The notes beneath the pieces are model-generated. The model did no database searches and was not told where the DNA came from. It was given only the letters and a program-made list of their open reading frames with translations. Source: Whitmania pigra (lineage: Eukaryota > Annelida > Clitellata > Hirudinida > Haemopidae). From it: a DNA stretch of 64,000 nt. This document shows positions 44,603 to 58,000 of the stretch, piece by piece. Each line of letters opens with the position of its first letter. The stretch's first letter is position 1. The DNA is taken from assembly GCA_021613335.1 (NCBI GenBank), contig JAJTWR010000446.1:311501-375500 (forward strand), written 5' to 3'. Both the position numbers and the translations under genes were made by a program.

Positions 44603-47094
44603 AAACGCCACTAAGGAATATCATAGAGATAGAACAACTTCATGTTGAGATTGATGGACGTCTTAGTACTTTCCTGCAAGGGCATTTTACAACAGCAACA
44701 ACAACATCACTTGTGGTTAAGTTAGTTGAAGTTCAAACTTAATGTGGTTGTTTACAGCATTATTAGTGTCACTTTCATCATAATTATGTGTTTTTTATGT
44801 AGAGGGGAATTTGGTGGCAACAACATTGCCTTGAGGATAGTTTCAGAAGCTCATGCTGAAAGAGGAAGACGTGAACTTGATATCCTGAGGTTGATGAGAA
44901 ATGATGCTCACACAATGACTTCATTATTTCATGTTAGTAGTTCAGAGAAACAAATTTAGAATAACTTAAGAATTAAAATAAATTATTTCAGTTTGAAATG
45001 AGAGGAACTCTTTACATCATGATGCCAAACTATGGATTGAATCTGGAAAGGTTTTTAACTGAAGGTCCCCCGGCACCGGATGACCTCTTGAGCAAGATTA
45101 TTTTTCAGGTTGTGCAAGGACTCTCAGCACTTCACGATAATAATATTGGTTAGTGTAAGGACCTGCTTGTAATAATTTATATTGTTGTAAACGCAGTTTT
45201 TGAGATAAATTAAGTTTGTATTGCTAATGTAATTAAATATATAAATTTTAATTATATTTGGTATCTTTTTCATGCACGTGGTCTTGCTATTATAAGCCCA
45301 AATATCCATTTGCATCTTCTAAGCACCTCAAATCCTTGACACACTCATCTTCGATTATTCAGTTCCGTTAACAGAATACTTGCTTAATAAACTTACTCTA
45401 AAACTTAGTAGTTCATGGACCCCAGTTTATTAAAAATATTGTGATTCTGGTGTATTGTTTCAGTTCACGGCAACCTTAGGCCTTCATGCATTCTTTTGGA
45501 ATTTGTTGCTGAAAATTGCAAGGCTGTTGTTTCAAATTTTGGGAGCAGTCAAGTGGGGCAGACCTTTTCTAATGTTTATGGAAAATTATATCATTGGTCT
45601 GCCCCTGAAGTTCTCCAAGCAAAACCTAAAGTGAGTTATAATTTTTGAAACTAAAAAAATATTTTTAACCAATTTAATACATTTTCAGTTCTCAGCGAGC
45701 TCTGATATTTACAGTCTCGGCCTTATTTCATTTTCTATGTGGATGTCAAACATTGGCTCAAAGAAAAAATTTTACTTTACAAAGCCTTTTTCAGTCAACT
45801 CCTTGAGAGACCAACTTATACATGTAGAAAAGCCCAGAGGTAATCAGTGAAATTTTAGGTTTCTATGTTTCATTCAGTGATTGAATGAGTTTTAAAATGC
45901 AGCCGCTCGACTAATTGAGAAGATGATTGCACAGAATCCTGTGGAGAGAATTTCTACCAAGTATGTCATCCAGGATCCAGTCTTCTGGGCAAAGGGGCGA
46001 CTTCCTTTTTTCTTCGAGGTGAGTTGCTTATTAAAAGACGTTGACTCCGAATAATACATTTTTGTAAAACATTTAACCTATCGAGATGAGAAGATCATAC
46101 AATATAACAGATAGGGATATATAAGAGAAGGTAGTTGAGAAGGACACTATCTTTTTATAATATTTATATAATATGGCGGGGGGCACATGAAATTAAAGAA
46201 AAAATTAATTTTGAGTGGCACCATAATGCACATATAATGAGAACCACCCAACTTTCCTCTTGTAGTCACAGCAAATGATGGGCTTATAAGCATATTTCAA
46301 ATTTTGGTATTATTTGTTTTATTTGTCACTAGCATTTTTACATAGGTTTTGGAGGTTAAAAGCTAATATATGATGTCATTTGTTTCCAGTGTTTAAAGAA
46401 TTATTCAGACAGAATCCCCATTAAATTAGACAGTTCTATAAAATGGCACAAACAAGTTGGTAACAAGATCTTGAAGGGTAATTGCTAATTTGATAATTTT
46501 TGAGTGTTATTTGTGTCTGAATATGAGTAACAAATGACTTCCTTTTTGGCTCACAGTTGCAGAAGCATTGAGCAAATAATCTTTGTGGGTTCCCAAGAGC
46601 TTCACATGAAAATTTAAATATTTTTAAAAATACAACTAATAAGTGATGTAGATTTACTGGTCTGAAATTAAATTCATGTTAATTTAACTTAACATGTATA
46701 ACATGCAGTATGAGTTGTTGTAATCTTTTAATAAGCATCATGGTTGAACGATAGTTTGTCTGGGTTCAGTCTTTTTAGATATTGTAATCTAGTTCAATTA
46801 AATTCATTCTATACTCCATAGGCCAACCTGCGTTCGTCCGATTCATTCGCAACTTGGTAGGTATTATGACTTGCAAATGTAGAGATGTAAACTTTAACAT
46901 GCAATAAATCTTTTCAGCAATGTCACCCCAAGAAAAATGATTCAGATTTTGGTAACAGAAACAAGATTGAGAAGTGGATGTGCCAAATTGGTTGTGAGAA
47001 CATTGCATTAGACATTGTTGGCGATGCATTGCCACAAGTGGATGACTTGTTTCGTGATGAATTTTTTGGTCCAGATTCCCCAATCTGTAAGTGA
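44603..47094 (+). CDS. Pseudokinase-KEN protein (IRE1/RNase L-like), copy B
   Basis: Exons: 44603-44720, 44803-44932, 44992-45148, 45464-45630, 45689-45839, 45903-46018, 46390-46477, 46822-46856, 46918-47094 (TGA). Phases agree. The kinase N-lobe shows VVKGEFGGNNIALRIV: a glycine-loop-like turn, but Arg where the ATP-binding Lys should be. The catalytic loop is VHGNLRPSCILL (HRD to HGN) and the metal site is SNFG (DFG to NFG), so it is a pseudokinase. WSAPEVL and SSDIYSLGL follow. DPVFWAKGRLPFFFE leads into a KEN-like domain with FVRFIRNLQCHPKK, keeping Arg-Asn-x3-His. RNase L and IRE1 share this kinase-KEN order and cleave RNA as dimers; RNase L has a pseudokinase. Whether this protein has ankyrin or membrane-luminal parts is unknown, since no exon before 44603 was found. 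Confidence 0.75.
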
Positions 47095-47210
47095 CTTTGC
47101 TTAGACCATCAAAGATCATGACCTTGGCTTAGATCATTAAAGATCGTCAATTTCATTAACTTGTGATTATCAAATGTTGTTCGACGTTGTGTTGTAGTAG
47201 ATAGAGCATA

Positions 47211-47393
47211 ATGATGGCTGAGTTGTTAATGGATGCTGGAATTGTTTCTGGTGAGGAGCACTTGAAACAGGGTTCTGGCTCTACCTCTTGTTGGATGAAG
47301 GAGATTATTTGGAGAGGGCTGTCGGGTTGTTTTGGGAATTCGTTGGCAACTTCATGTGTGCTACTGTTGCAATTGGGCAGGTCTTTAATATGA
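47211..47393 (+). CDS. Short conserved ORF downstream of KEN copy B
   Basis: 60 codons starting MMAELLMDAGIVSGEEHLKQ and continuing past the copy A end with GNSLATSCVLLLQLG. It lies 116 bp after the KEN stop. No family is recognised. Conservation of frame with the ORF at 1575 is the only support. Confidence 0.35.
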   Translation: MMAELLMDAGIVSGEEHLKQGSGSTSCWMKEIIWRGLSGCFGNSLATSCVLLLQLGRSLI

Positions 47394-48351
47394 AGTAGGA
47401 GGGTGCACAAGTTTGTCTTTGACAAGCAAACCGAGCAAAGGGTTGATGTTTCTAAATTTCACAAAAATGTCACGCGTTACCATGCATCGTTACGTCTCGC
47501 AGTTGCTCACCAGATAAAATGCGGACTACCAAATACCCAACGATTAGGACAATTAGGACTCGACTAACTGAAAACCATCAGTCCAAAATTTTTACATAAT
47601 AATATAGCAAATATATTTGTATGTAAATGTGCCGCTAAAGGAGCGAGATTCGGTGTCCTACATTGTTAGTGAGCAATAGGGTTCCCCGACTTTTGCTCAA
47701 ATGGCGTTAGCTCACATTCAAAAACATTTCAGTTAAACTTGTCAAAAATTTAGGCGTGAATCAAATGTCGCTTGCACAAGAATTTATGTAGAAGATTGTC
47801 AGTATGTGCAATATAATGTGCGTATTAATCTACGTGAGAATGAATCTATGGCGCAACTGCCGTTTTTAGCAACCGGCGACGAGGATTTGTAAACAACAGG
47901 CTCCATTTCTTCACCAACCGAGTCTCTAATCCCCGGAACTCCCTGCCAGATGTTGTCAGCTCCAAAACTCGTAGTAGACTAGCATTTCCAATGCTAATTT
48001 AAAATGTTTCTAACAATTTGTAAATTATAATGACCTAAATTTTATCTATGCACTCCATATGTACAAATTAACTGACTTCGATTTGTGTTAGTGGTCATTT
48101 GTGAGCCTCTTTTTAGTTTAAATAAATAAAGTTTTCTTAAGCTACTAAAAATGCACTAAGTTAAGCATTTTCAACAAAAACTTATCGTGTTGTATGTACT
48201 AGTTAGTTAATATTTAATTTAAAAAAATTTTATTATCTAATTAATATACTTAGTATCATTATTTTAAATTATATCATGTTATATGTATTCTAATTAACAT
48301 CATCAACGGAAATGCTTCGTCGAGCTATTGCCATCGAGGCTGGGAGATTTC
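47394..48351 (+). other. Duplicated spacer with LINE remnant, copy B
   Basis: Counterpart of 1710-2885. About 47640-47890 matches 1740-1990 of copy A. At 47880-48140 lies a heavily deleted version of the LINE tail seen at 2138-2581 (FFTNRV and NSLPDVVSS are still legible). The final 200 bp matches 2690-2876 and carries the empty version of the MULE target site. Confidence 0.6.
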
Positions 48352-49395
48352 ACGACGGTGAAGTTGGCAAACGTCTGGCAAAAACTTTGAACGTTAATAA
48401 CTTTTTAACGGATTAAGATAGAGACGAAATTTTTTTTTATCTTAAAGATAACAATCACAAAATATAAAATATGTAAAAATTTGTTTTGCAAATTTAAAAA
48501 ATAATTTGTTATTAATATAACAAGTTCAATCCGTTTTTTCTGCCAGAATAATAAGATGTGTCTAAAATCTGAAATCATATTAGTAAACTACATTGAAATA
48601 CCTTCTCAAAAATATACCATTTCAATATTCTGCGATCGGTAGAAGTGCCTCAAAAATTGACTCGAAAAATACCTACTTCCTGTTTATGTTTACGACCAAA
48701 GATAGCATAGATATAAAAATAGATACAATATTTCCATATCCTAGTACGTTTAAATTAATGTCCAGACCTCTGTCTACATAAAAATTGTAGAAATTCGATG
48801 GTGGTATTATACAAATTATTTTTATTCCAATTTTTGTAAGGAATGTCTAAAATTTCCAGTCAAGAATTTGGGTAAAGTGAAACTTAGCGTCTGTGACATA
48901 ACTTGTGCATTACATTCATGTATGGCATCTGAAAGTACTTCATTATACCTTTCAGAAAATATATAACAAACTTGTATCACATCGGTAATAGGTCCTGTTA
49001 CGGGCAGTCAAAGCCACACTCTTTGTTTGCAATCTTCACTTTTCGCATATCGTCGAGCTCCACTCTATTAGTCTGTTTTGTGTAGCATGTTCTTGTATAT
49101 AATAGGAAACTACTTTAATAGACCTTTCCGAAAATGTCTAACAAACTTATATAACATCGTTAACAGGTCCTGTTACGGGCCGCCAAAGCCACACCATTTG
49201 TTTGTAATCTTCACTTTTCTCATATTGTCGAGCTCCACTCTATTAGTTTGTTTTGTGTAGCATGTTAATATATATAATAAGGAAGTACATCATTAGACCT
49301 TTCAGAAAATATATAACAAACTTGTATAACATCGGTAACAGGTCCTGTTACGGGCCGTCAAAGCCACACCCTTGTTTGTAATCTGTACTTTTCAG

Positions 49396-50494
49396 ACACA
49401 TAAAGCATGATCTACTTGGAGGGGCTTCGAACTTAAAAGCGACCACGTTCATTGAAAAGATTGAGCCCCGGCATAAAGCATTGGACATGGTCGCCCTTTC
49501 GGTAGAGAAGTTTTATAAAAAAAAAATTAAATCTCAGCCAAAGGCTAAAGAAATTTCAGATGTATGGCAGAAACGAAATAAGAAAGAATCCACTTATTTC
49601 ACAAACTTAAGAAATAAAAATCTAATCCAGAACGCCGGCCACGATGCACAGATTAAAACTAAAGCCATGGAGTTATGGCCCAACTCGATACCGAAAGACC
49701 CCTTTTATTTTGATGTTTCGGGACGAAACAACGTCGTCGTGGCGAAGGTGAATGAAAAAGTACTGTACCTCGAAGATTTCCTCCTTCTACTTAAAAAGGA
49801 GTGGCTTTCATCCACACTTATGGATTTCCTTGTGACAAGCATGAAACCTTTAAGACATTCCACCTACATTTCTTGCGGTCTGGCAACACTGGCTTTGGAC
49901 GGGAACGACATAGAAGAGGAAGTATGGAATGGAATAGATTTCACCAAGAAATATATTCTCATTCCATACAACAAAGGAGGGAATCATTTCGTTTGTTTTG
50001 TTGTAAACAACGAAGCAAAGGAAATATTGTTTTTCGATTCCATGCCAGGAGACCACAAGTGCTTGCCAAAAATGAAAGAGTTGGTTGATGGATTTTCTAT
50101 AAGTTCAAAGAATATTCATTGGATTGATTACGCATGTAAAACAGGTCCATGGGATATTAAGCAGAAAGATAGCTATAACTGTGGCATGTATGTTGTTTTT
50201 ACCCTGAGACAAATTGACGATGAAGTTACTTTTCCATCTGAGGGCATAGAGGCAGACGGGCTGAGGCAATCATATGCTAGGGCAATCCTCCGCCTTTCAG
50301 ATGACATGACTGATGTATGTCTATACTGTGCATTAGGTGAAAGAGAAGAGGGCGAGCAGTGGGTCCGATGTGACAGTTGCGATAGATGGATACATACTAG
50401 TTGCACCGATATTAGGAAAGATGATGATTCATGGCGCACAAGAGGATTCCTATGTTTTTTTTGTTTATGTTATGAAGAAAATTTTAAATCATAA
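49396..50494 (+). CDS. Truncated MULE transposase: C48 (Ulp1-like) peptidase plus PHD finger
   Basis: The exon begins after a TTTTCAG acceptor at 49395. The reading frame starts before the first ATG (49481): HIKHDLLGGASNLKATTFIE aligns with FRHLKKEWMQNETYMKAGRF of the intact element at 2886-7193, just after its catalytic Glu. The peptidase triad is visible as GGNHFVCFVV (His), LFFDSMPG (Asp) and SYNCGMYVVF (Cys). The PHD finger reads CLYCALGE, WVRCDSCDRWIHTSC and GFLCFFC. The frame is clean to the TAA despite loss of the transposase core. That may mean the peptidase-PHD module is kept for its own sake, or that the deletion is recent. Confidence 0.75.
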
Positions 50495-50629
50495 CATAAT
50501 TTCTATTAAGTTTACTAAATAACGAATAATTATTTAATATATTAAAGAAGAATCACTTGTGTTATGAAAGTAATAAAAAATAACTTATGTTAAGAAATTA
50601 ATAAAAATTGATTATTTTATACCGATGTT

Positions 50630-51370
50630 ATACAAGTTTTGTACATATTTTCTGAAAGGTATAATGATGTACTTCCTTATTATATATATGAACATGCTAC
50701 ACAAAACAAACTAATATGGTGGAGCTCGACAATAAGCGAAAAGTGAGGATTACAAACAAAGGGTGTGGCTTTGACGGCCCGTAACAGGACCTGTTACCGA
50801 TGTTATACAAGTTTGTTATATATTTTCTGAAAGGTCTAATGATGTACTTCCTTATTATATATATGAACATGCTGCACAAAACAAACTAATAGAGTGGAGC
50901 TCGACAATATGCGAAAAGTACAGATTACAAACAAAGAGTATGGCTTTGACGTCCCGTAACAGGACCTGTTACCGATGTTATACAAGTTTGTTATATATTT
51001 TCTGAAAGGTCTAATGATGTACTTCCTTATTATATATATGAACATGCTGCACAAAACAAACTAATAGAGTGGAGCTCGACAATATGCGAAAAGTACAGAT
51101 TACAAACAAAGAGTATGGCTTTGACGTCCCGTAACAGGACCTGTTACCGATGTTATACAAGTTTGTTATATATTTTCTGAAAGGTCTAATGATGTACTTC
51201 CTTATTATATATATTAACATGCTACACAAAACAAACTAATATGGTGGAGCTCGACAATAAGCGAAAAGTGAAGATTACAAACAAAGAGTATGGCTTTGAC
51301 GGCCCGTAACAGGACCTGTTACCGATGTTATACAAGTTTGTTATATATTTTCTGAAAGGTATAATGAAGT
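50630..51370 (-). repeat. Tandem 175-178-bp repeats in the right arm of the foldback element
   Basis: About five units, each running from TATATATTTTCTGAAAGGT through a GTAACAGGACCTGTTACCGATG segment. That segment is itself a short palindrome (GTAACAGG/CCTGTTAC). Inverted counterparts occur in the left arm at 48950-49390. Confidence 0.85.
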
Positions 51371-52032
51371 ACTTTCAGATGCCATACATGAATGTAATGC
51401 ACAAGTTATGTCACAGACGCTAAGTTTCACTTTACCCAAATTCTTGACTGGAAATTTTAGACATTCCTTACAAAAATTGGAATAAAAATAATTTTAATAA
51501 TACCACCATCGAATTTTTACAATAATTACGTAGACAGAGGTCTGGACATTAATTTAAACGTATTAAAATATGGAAATATTCTACCTATTTTTATATCTAT
51601 GCTATCTTTGGTCGTGAACATAAACAGGAAGTAGGTATTTTTCGAGTCAATTTTTGAGGCACTTCTACCGATCGCAGAATATTGAAATGGTATATTTTTG
51701 AAAAGGTTTTTCAATGTAGTTTACTAATATGATTTCAGATTTTAGGCACATTTTATTATTCTGGCAGAAAAAACGGATCGAACTTGTTATATTAATAACA
51801 AATTATTTTTTAAATTTGCAAAAGAAAATTTTACATATTCTATTTTTTGTGATAGTTATCTTTAAGATAAAAAAAAATTTCGTCTCTATCATAATCCGTT
51901 ACAAAGTTATTAACGTTCAAAGTTTTTGCCAGACGTTTGCCAACTTCACCGTCGTCTTCCACCTTTATTTGTTCCGAAATTATTGATCTATCTGTCCAAA
52001 GATTTCCACAGTTTTCACTATTTGTTTTTTAG

Positions 52033-55000
52033 GATTCCGGTGCTTATGAAGAGGATGGCCACAAGGATGCTTTCGATTGGAAGAGGTTTGAGGCCCAAAA
52101 TTTGTTTAAATTTGTTTCCTCCACCTTTTTTGATGTTTAGCTTTAGCCTTTAATGTAAAACAAAATAAAAATTAGTTCTTTGAGGTTTGAAATATTTTAT
52201 TTCTGCTAATAACAGCTTCGGTGAACAAACTGAACGTATTTTGCATGGTTGGAAACTATCTGTTCAATCCTCTGGGTCTCCATCTTGGAACAAATCTGTT
52301 GGGAATCTCAAGTTTGGTGACTCTGAATTTAGATTGACTCGACACTGGAAATCTGGAATCTGTGAGGAAAGAGGAAGCGGTAATGACAATCAAGGTGCTT
52401 TTGGAGCTTTTCAGTTTTTGGGGTTGTTTTAAATTGATTTATACATTACTTAGTCACTATAGCTCCAATTTATTTTCTTTAAATGAATTACTGGATGCTA
52501 ATAAATTTAAAAGACTTCAAAATAAATTAATATAATAGGAGATAAAAAGGAAACAATTGGAATTCCAAAAGCATGGTTGGACATGGTGGACAAATCCAAC
52601 ATGTTTCCCAGACATGATGCTCATCCTCTTCATACATATTTTGGACTCAAGGATTTCATTGTCTTAAAATCAGTATACAAAATTAAAAGCTTTGTGGTTG
52701 TAAAAAGGTTGATCAGAGAACTCTCATTAATTGCCCACAAAACTGACTGGTGAGTTGGTTGATTGATGCATATCAGAGCTGTTTATATTACAGTATTGGT
52801 ACAGTGGTAATAGTATCACAGATACTATTATAAATTATTATTAAAATATTTGCTTTGATATTGCTGATACTTTTGGCCATCAATATCGAAACTAGTATCA
52901 CCAATACTTTTTGGCTAGTGACACTTGATAGAAATACTTTTTTTGGGTGTTTCTTAAATTATAAAATTTATTTTTAAATGTTTGTATAAATATTTAAAAA
53001 AAAGGATAGTCATAAAGACTCCATACTTACATAGCTTGCATATGATATACATAGACTGTCAAGGAACTACCACATTTTCAAAGTACATCCTAGTTATGCA
53101 ATGGACTTTAATCAATTATATAAATAACATAAATCTCATATTTCCACCTATTTAAGGGTGGATAATGTGCCCAAAGTTTTTTTTAATGCATGGGAACAGC
53201 AGAAAAAGAACACAATTCGTTATAATATTGCTTGAAATGTCTGAGACAAAAACATGATAAATAGCTTTTATAAAAAGTTGTAGTCTTCAACATTGGATTA
53301 AAATTTAATAAAAAAAATTAAAATTTAAATCTGTGTGTTAATTTTAAAATGTATTTAAATTATTTCAATAATTTACCACTTTCGACAAAATTGTTAGTAG
53401 CTGTGCCCCTATACTAAATCTGCCCACTAGTTCCAGTGCCAAAGTGTTCTAGATCTGCCACTGGTAGCAAGATATTTTCAACACTAGCCTCAAATATAAC
53501 AAGTGAACACTTTGAAATATTACTATTTGTGCATCTAGCAGAATGGTAAACATTGTAATCAAATTTTAAGTAGTGATAATAATGAGAATAGTAGTAGTAA
53601 TAATAGTTCATTTGTATGGAGCCTTAAGTGTTTGAAAGACACCTGGTTCTTGGATAGGAGAAAGTATTGACTGAAATGAGTATTGGTATTGCTATTGACA
53701 ACTCTTCTAAAACAAAGTATTAGTATTGGTATTGTTAACCCTGGTACACCTGTTAATGATGTGGATTTTGAAGTGAAGCAAAAAGTTAATTTTAAGAGAA
53801 ACAATATTTAAATTTTATTCAAAGTAATTGCTAGCTATGCAATTTGCCCATCTTTTGGGTAAATCATCCCAAAAGAACTTTTTCTTTTTTTGAGGCAAAC
53901 CATTCACAGACCCAATTTTCTGTTTCTTCATATGTTTTGAAGTGCTGTTTTGAAATTGCATATTGCCATCGATTGGAATAAGTGGTAATCTGAATCTGGT
54001 GAATATGGCAGGTGGGTTAATACTTCCCAGGCAAGATCTTTTAATGTATCTACAACCAGACTTGAAGTATGTGATGGTGCATTATCATGACACTTGGCCC
54101 ATTGTTGTTGTTTTACAATCAATGCCTGGTTTAAATTGATAATTTATTGTCTATAGTGATCAGAATTAACTTCTTCACCATGTTTCAGAAGCTCATTACA
54201 CACCATGCCTTCTTGATCTCTCCAAACACAGAGCATTGTCTTCTTTCCAAAGCAATTTGGCTTGGCAGTTGATGGATCAACCCATGATTTTTTGATTCTC
54301 AAAATAAATACACTTTTAATCGTGGGTTACAATTAAATTCAAGAAACACTTTCTTTTGTACCATTGAACCAACATTTGACTGACGACTTTGGTTTTCCAT
54401 CTGTCTTTCATTTAATTGATGTGGCACCCATTTTCATTCCTTTAAAATTTTGCTCATTGCTTTTAGATGATCAGAAATTGTTTGCTGGGCAAAGTCTAAC
54501 CTTGATGCAAGTTGTTTTTGCAGTTGACATGCATCAATAAGGCAGGGGTTCCCAACCATTCTATTTTATTAAGTGGGTAGAGAAGCGAAGCCTCTTATCT
54601 GCCCACTACCAAACAGCAAAACATTGAGAAAAGAAACGAGAGATTCAATCAGTAATAGACGAGAAAAGGAGACAAGTCATATTCATTGAGAAGGGAGGTG
54701 AACCGACTGTAGGTGCTAGCTGAGACTAAGCTATTAGGTAGTTTATTCCAAATGTTAATAATTCGATTTGTAAAAAAATATTCTATTGCGCAAAAACCTT
54801 AGTTTAAATTGATGACCTCTAGTTGATGAGTAGCTTGAAAAATGAATATGGTTTTTAAGGTGAGTTGATGTTAAATTATTGGTGATCCTGTATAATAAGC
54901 AGAGGTCAGCTATTAAACGGCGATGTTCAAGCGATTTAAGTTGTAGAGCCTTGAGTCGATCATGGTACTTTAGCTGTCCAACAGCAGGGATGGCCTTGGT

Positions 55001-58000
55001 TAATTTTTTGGATGTTTTCAATGTTCTCGATCAGGTATTTATGGTGAGGGTTCCAGACCTGACTGTTGAACTCTAGGATTGGTCTGACATATACGCAGAA
55101 AGCTTTGATGAGAAGATTCTTGTCCCTAGAGGTGAATGATTTGAGAATCAGTCTTGAGTGGACTGCATCCTTGTGTGTGATGTTGTCAATGTGAAGCCTG
55201 AATTTTAAGTCTGAGTCTATGATGGCACCAAGATCTCTGGTTCGATCAACAATGGTGAGCAGGATATCATCGATGTAGTATTGTTGTGGGCAGGGTTCAT
55301 TCCTGGAACTGGTTTTAATATCAAGTCTTCCGAAGGTCCCTATCCTACTGTTTATCATTTCTTCAGGGGTGGAATTGCATGGAAAAAGGAGGATTTCCCT
55401 GACCGTCTGTGCTTTTCTTCATTCTTTCAGGTCTTTGGCATCTCTTGTTGTACTCAATATCTGCCTCTCTTTTTGTTAGGTCCCGGTTAAAGAAAGTTAG
55501 TTTTTCTATGGGATCTGAAGAGGTATGAAGCAGAACTGAGGATCCAATGAGATCTTTGACAACTTCGGAACACGAAAGATGCACCACCAGTCTCTTACTG
55601 TCCCCACCAATTCGGTTTGTAGAGATGACGGATGGCTTGGCAGTTAGGTGATTTTCACAAAAGTTTAGAAATTGGGCTGTGTCAGAAATGCCTGGAATTG
55701 GTTTCATTCCAGTGATGACCATGTTGGAGGATTTGATATTTTTTCTCCATTCTCTTGTTCCAACGACCAGAAGGTTCTGGAAATTGCCTCTGTTAAGTTG
55801 TGTTGGGTTCCTTCCACATTCAGTCTATCTGTCTCAGAGATTTGAACAACCATGCCAACTTGTCTATAGTTTCACAAGTTCAGTCATTGTTTTTGCAATA
55901 CCTCTCATAACTGTCTCGATAGACAATTTCATTGTGTCTGTTATTATTTTTATTGACATTTCCAACATTTGCTATATGCTTTCATTATTCCTCTCGAGAA
56001 CTTTGGAGAGAATAATCTCCAAGTTTTCCAATGTAACAGATTTAGACATAATTTGGGGCATTTGCTCAGAGAATCAACCGAAATTAATCGAAACTGGTTA
56101 ATTTATTAAATTCTAACAAAACGAACGTAATTGTAACTTAATAGAGATAACTTAATTAGATTTAGCTTGTTGCGGCACTACAACGTAAAACTTTATTTGT
56201 TTATCAACAAACACGAGATAGAGTCCGGAGACAAGCATCGAGAGCCCATCGAAACAAGAGCCTATGAAGCCAAGCGGAAATGAGGAATGAGTCAAAACCA
56301 AGGAAAGTAGGAGATGAACGAGGCCCGAGGCTGAGGGGAGCTGATGAGAGTCTCCTTCGGGTTGCTTAAATGGACATTTGCTAGGACTTGAAATAAAAGA
56401 GTACACTGCTATGTGCTGAGACATTCGCATTGTCCTGCATGCTTGTAGCTGGGAGAAGTTGTGGGGCGAAGTTTAGTGCACTCCACTCAGCCTGGAGCTT
56501 GTGTGTGATGCAATTAGGACGAAGTTCAGTGTCCAACAAGCTCTACCATTAATGAAAAAATGGAAAGCTTCTCAAAAACACGTTTACCTCTCCTTATCAC
56601 TGGATCATTTGACCTGATAAATTGGCTTAACGATGCTTAAATTAGCTCATAGAAAACACATAGAATTGATATTCTGTTGTTATATAATTGTTGGTTTTTA
56701 TATTATTGTAATCCTTCTATTTCATTTCAGGCATGTTCCACTTTTTTTGAAGGTTGAAAGGTTTTCAGATATATTTGATGGCATACTAGAGTGGAATGGT
56801 TTCAGGACTTCCTTCAGAGCAGCGGACAGTCGTTGTAAAGTATATCCTTATGGCATGGGTTACTTTCATTACATGTTCAAGTGCGAGGTTGGTGCAGTAT
56901 ATGAATAATATATTTGGTTATATATGAGCATAAGAGTCATATATTGGTTTGTTGCACATATATTATAAATTATTATACATTATATATAACACTTAGCCAA
57001 ATATAAAAAAAGTCGTTGTAGAAAAAATAGTTTTATGTAAGGCACAAACTTATGCCACAACCTAATAGTTGATAATTATTGCTTGTGAATATTAACAAAA
57101 ATGGGTTGATATTGCTACCTTGTTTGAACAAAATTTCTATTTTGTTGGGGGGGTGCTAAAGCCCATCAAACTATTTTTGTGAATATGTGAGGCTAATTGA
57201 ATGTTGTTCAGCTTAATTACCAAGATTGTTATTCAAAAGGTGGTGAAGAAGGATGTGCCAGTTAATGTCTCTGTGAGGCTCACATATTCCTTTCATGAAC
57301 AGTCAGATTATCCAGACAAAAAATTCAGATGTGGTATGTTAATTTTTTATTTTTAATCAAGTAAAGGCAGACTAAAAGCAAAATTTAATGACTGCATAAA
57401 TGAAAATCAATGATTTGTGCATCAAACCACATAACAAACACAATTATGCCTGTGTAAATATATATAGAGGCATGGAGTTGTTTCATAAATACTAAAATTT
57501 AAAATAATTTTCTTATTGCTTGATTTAACTGATGAGTGAGTGTTTGCAATAATTAACATCCAATGAGAGTGTCTCAGATTAGATCAGGGACAGTGTTTCT
57601 TCTAAGATGATTAATATGTACATATTATTCACAGCAATTAATTTTGGGGTCGCAGAAATTGAATATGATTGTATTGATGCATGTGGACTCTTTGCCAAGT
57701 GAGCTTACATTTATGGTTGCTTCAATAATTCACTCTATTTAATCATGTATCGTTCAAAAGTTCAAATAGCACATTCACTTTTACCAAAAAGTATTTGAAA
57801 TTATTCTTTTGCAGTGAATTTGAGCTTTGTGCTATTTGGTCAGATCCAATGGAATGTAATTTTTCTGATAACACCAGGTAAGTGGTTTCGGCTTATTAAA
57901 GTTTATTGATTAATGTTGGAAGGGACTAAATATTCTTGATAAATTACTAATTTGTTTAATTTCAATCCAAAGTGATTTGGATCTTCCTGAAGATACCCAT

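Larger units (their letters stand above)
48352..51955 (+). mobile_element. Foldback MULE-type element retaining only the Ulp1-PHD part
   Basis: Long inverted arms begin ACGACGGTGAAG at 48352 and end with its complement at 51955. They match through at least the 48590-48780 / 51526-51714 block. Inside the arms are tandem units of about 175-178 bp: roughly three on the left (48950-49390) and five on the right (50630-51370), each containing CCTGTTACGGGCC. Between the arms is one exon encoding the transposase C-terminal end. The DDE core is missing, so the element cannot move by itself. No convincing target duplication was found. About 120 bp present in copy A (7220-7340) is absent at this site in copy B. 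Confidence 0.78.

Noticed and set aside
48593..51229. Several 60-72-codon ORFs in the foldback arms (MCSMFIYIIRKY type)
   Set aside because: They fall in the 175-bp tandem units and inverted arms and repeat with them; there is no sign of coding selection.
48343..51964. Target-site duplication for the foldback element
   Set aside because: The 9-bp flanks (GGAGATTTC and CTTCCACCT) do not match, and copy A suggests about 120 bp was deleted at the site, so no duplication is claimed.
55679..56430. ORFs at 55679-56101 (+) and 56152-56430 (-)
   Set aside because: The first is antisense to the LINE ORF1 fragment and runs into its 5' flank. The second has low-complexity composition and no recognisable domain.
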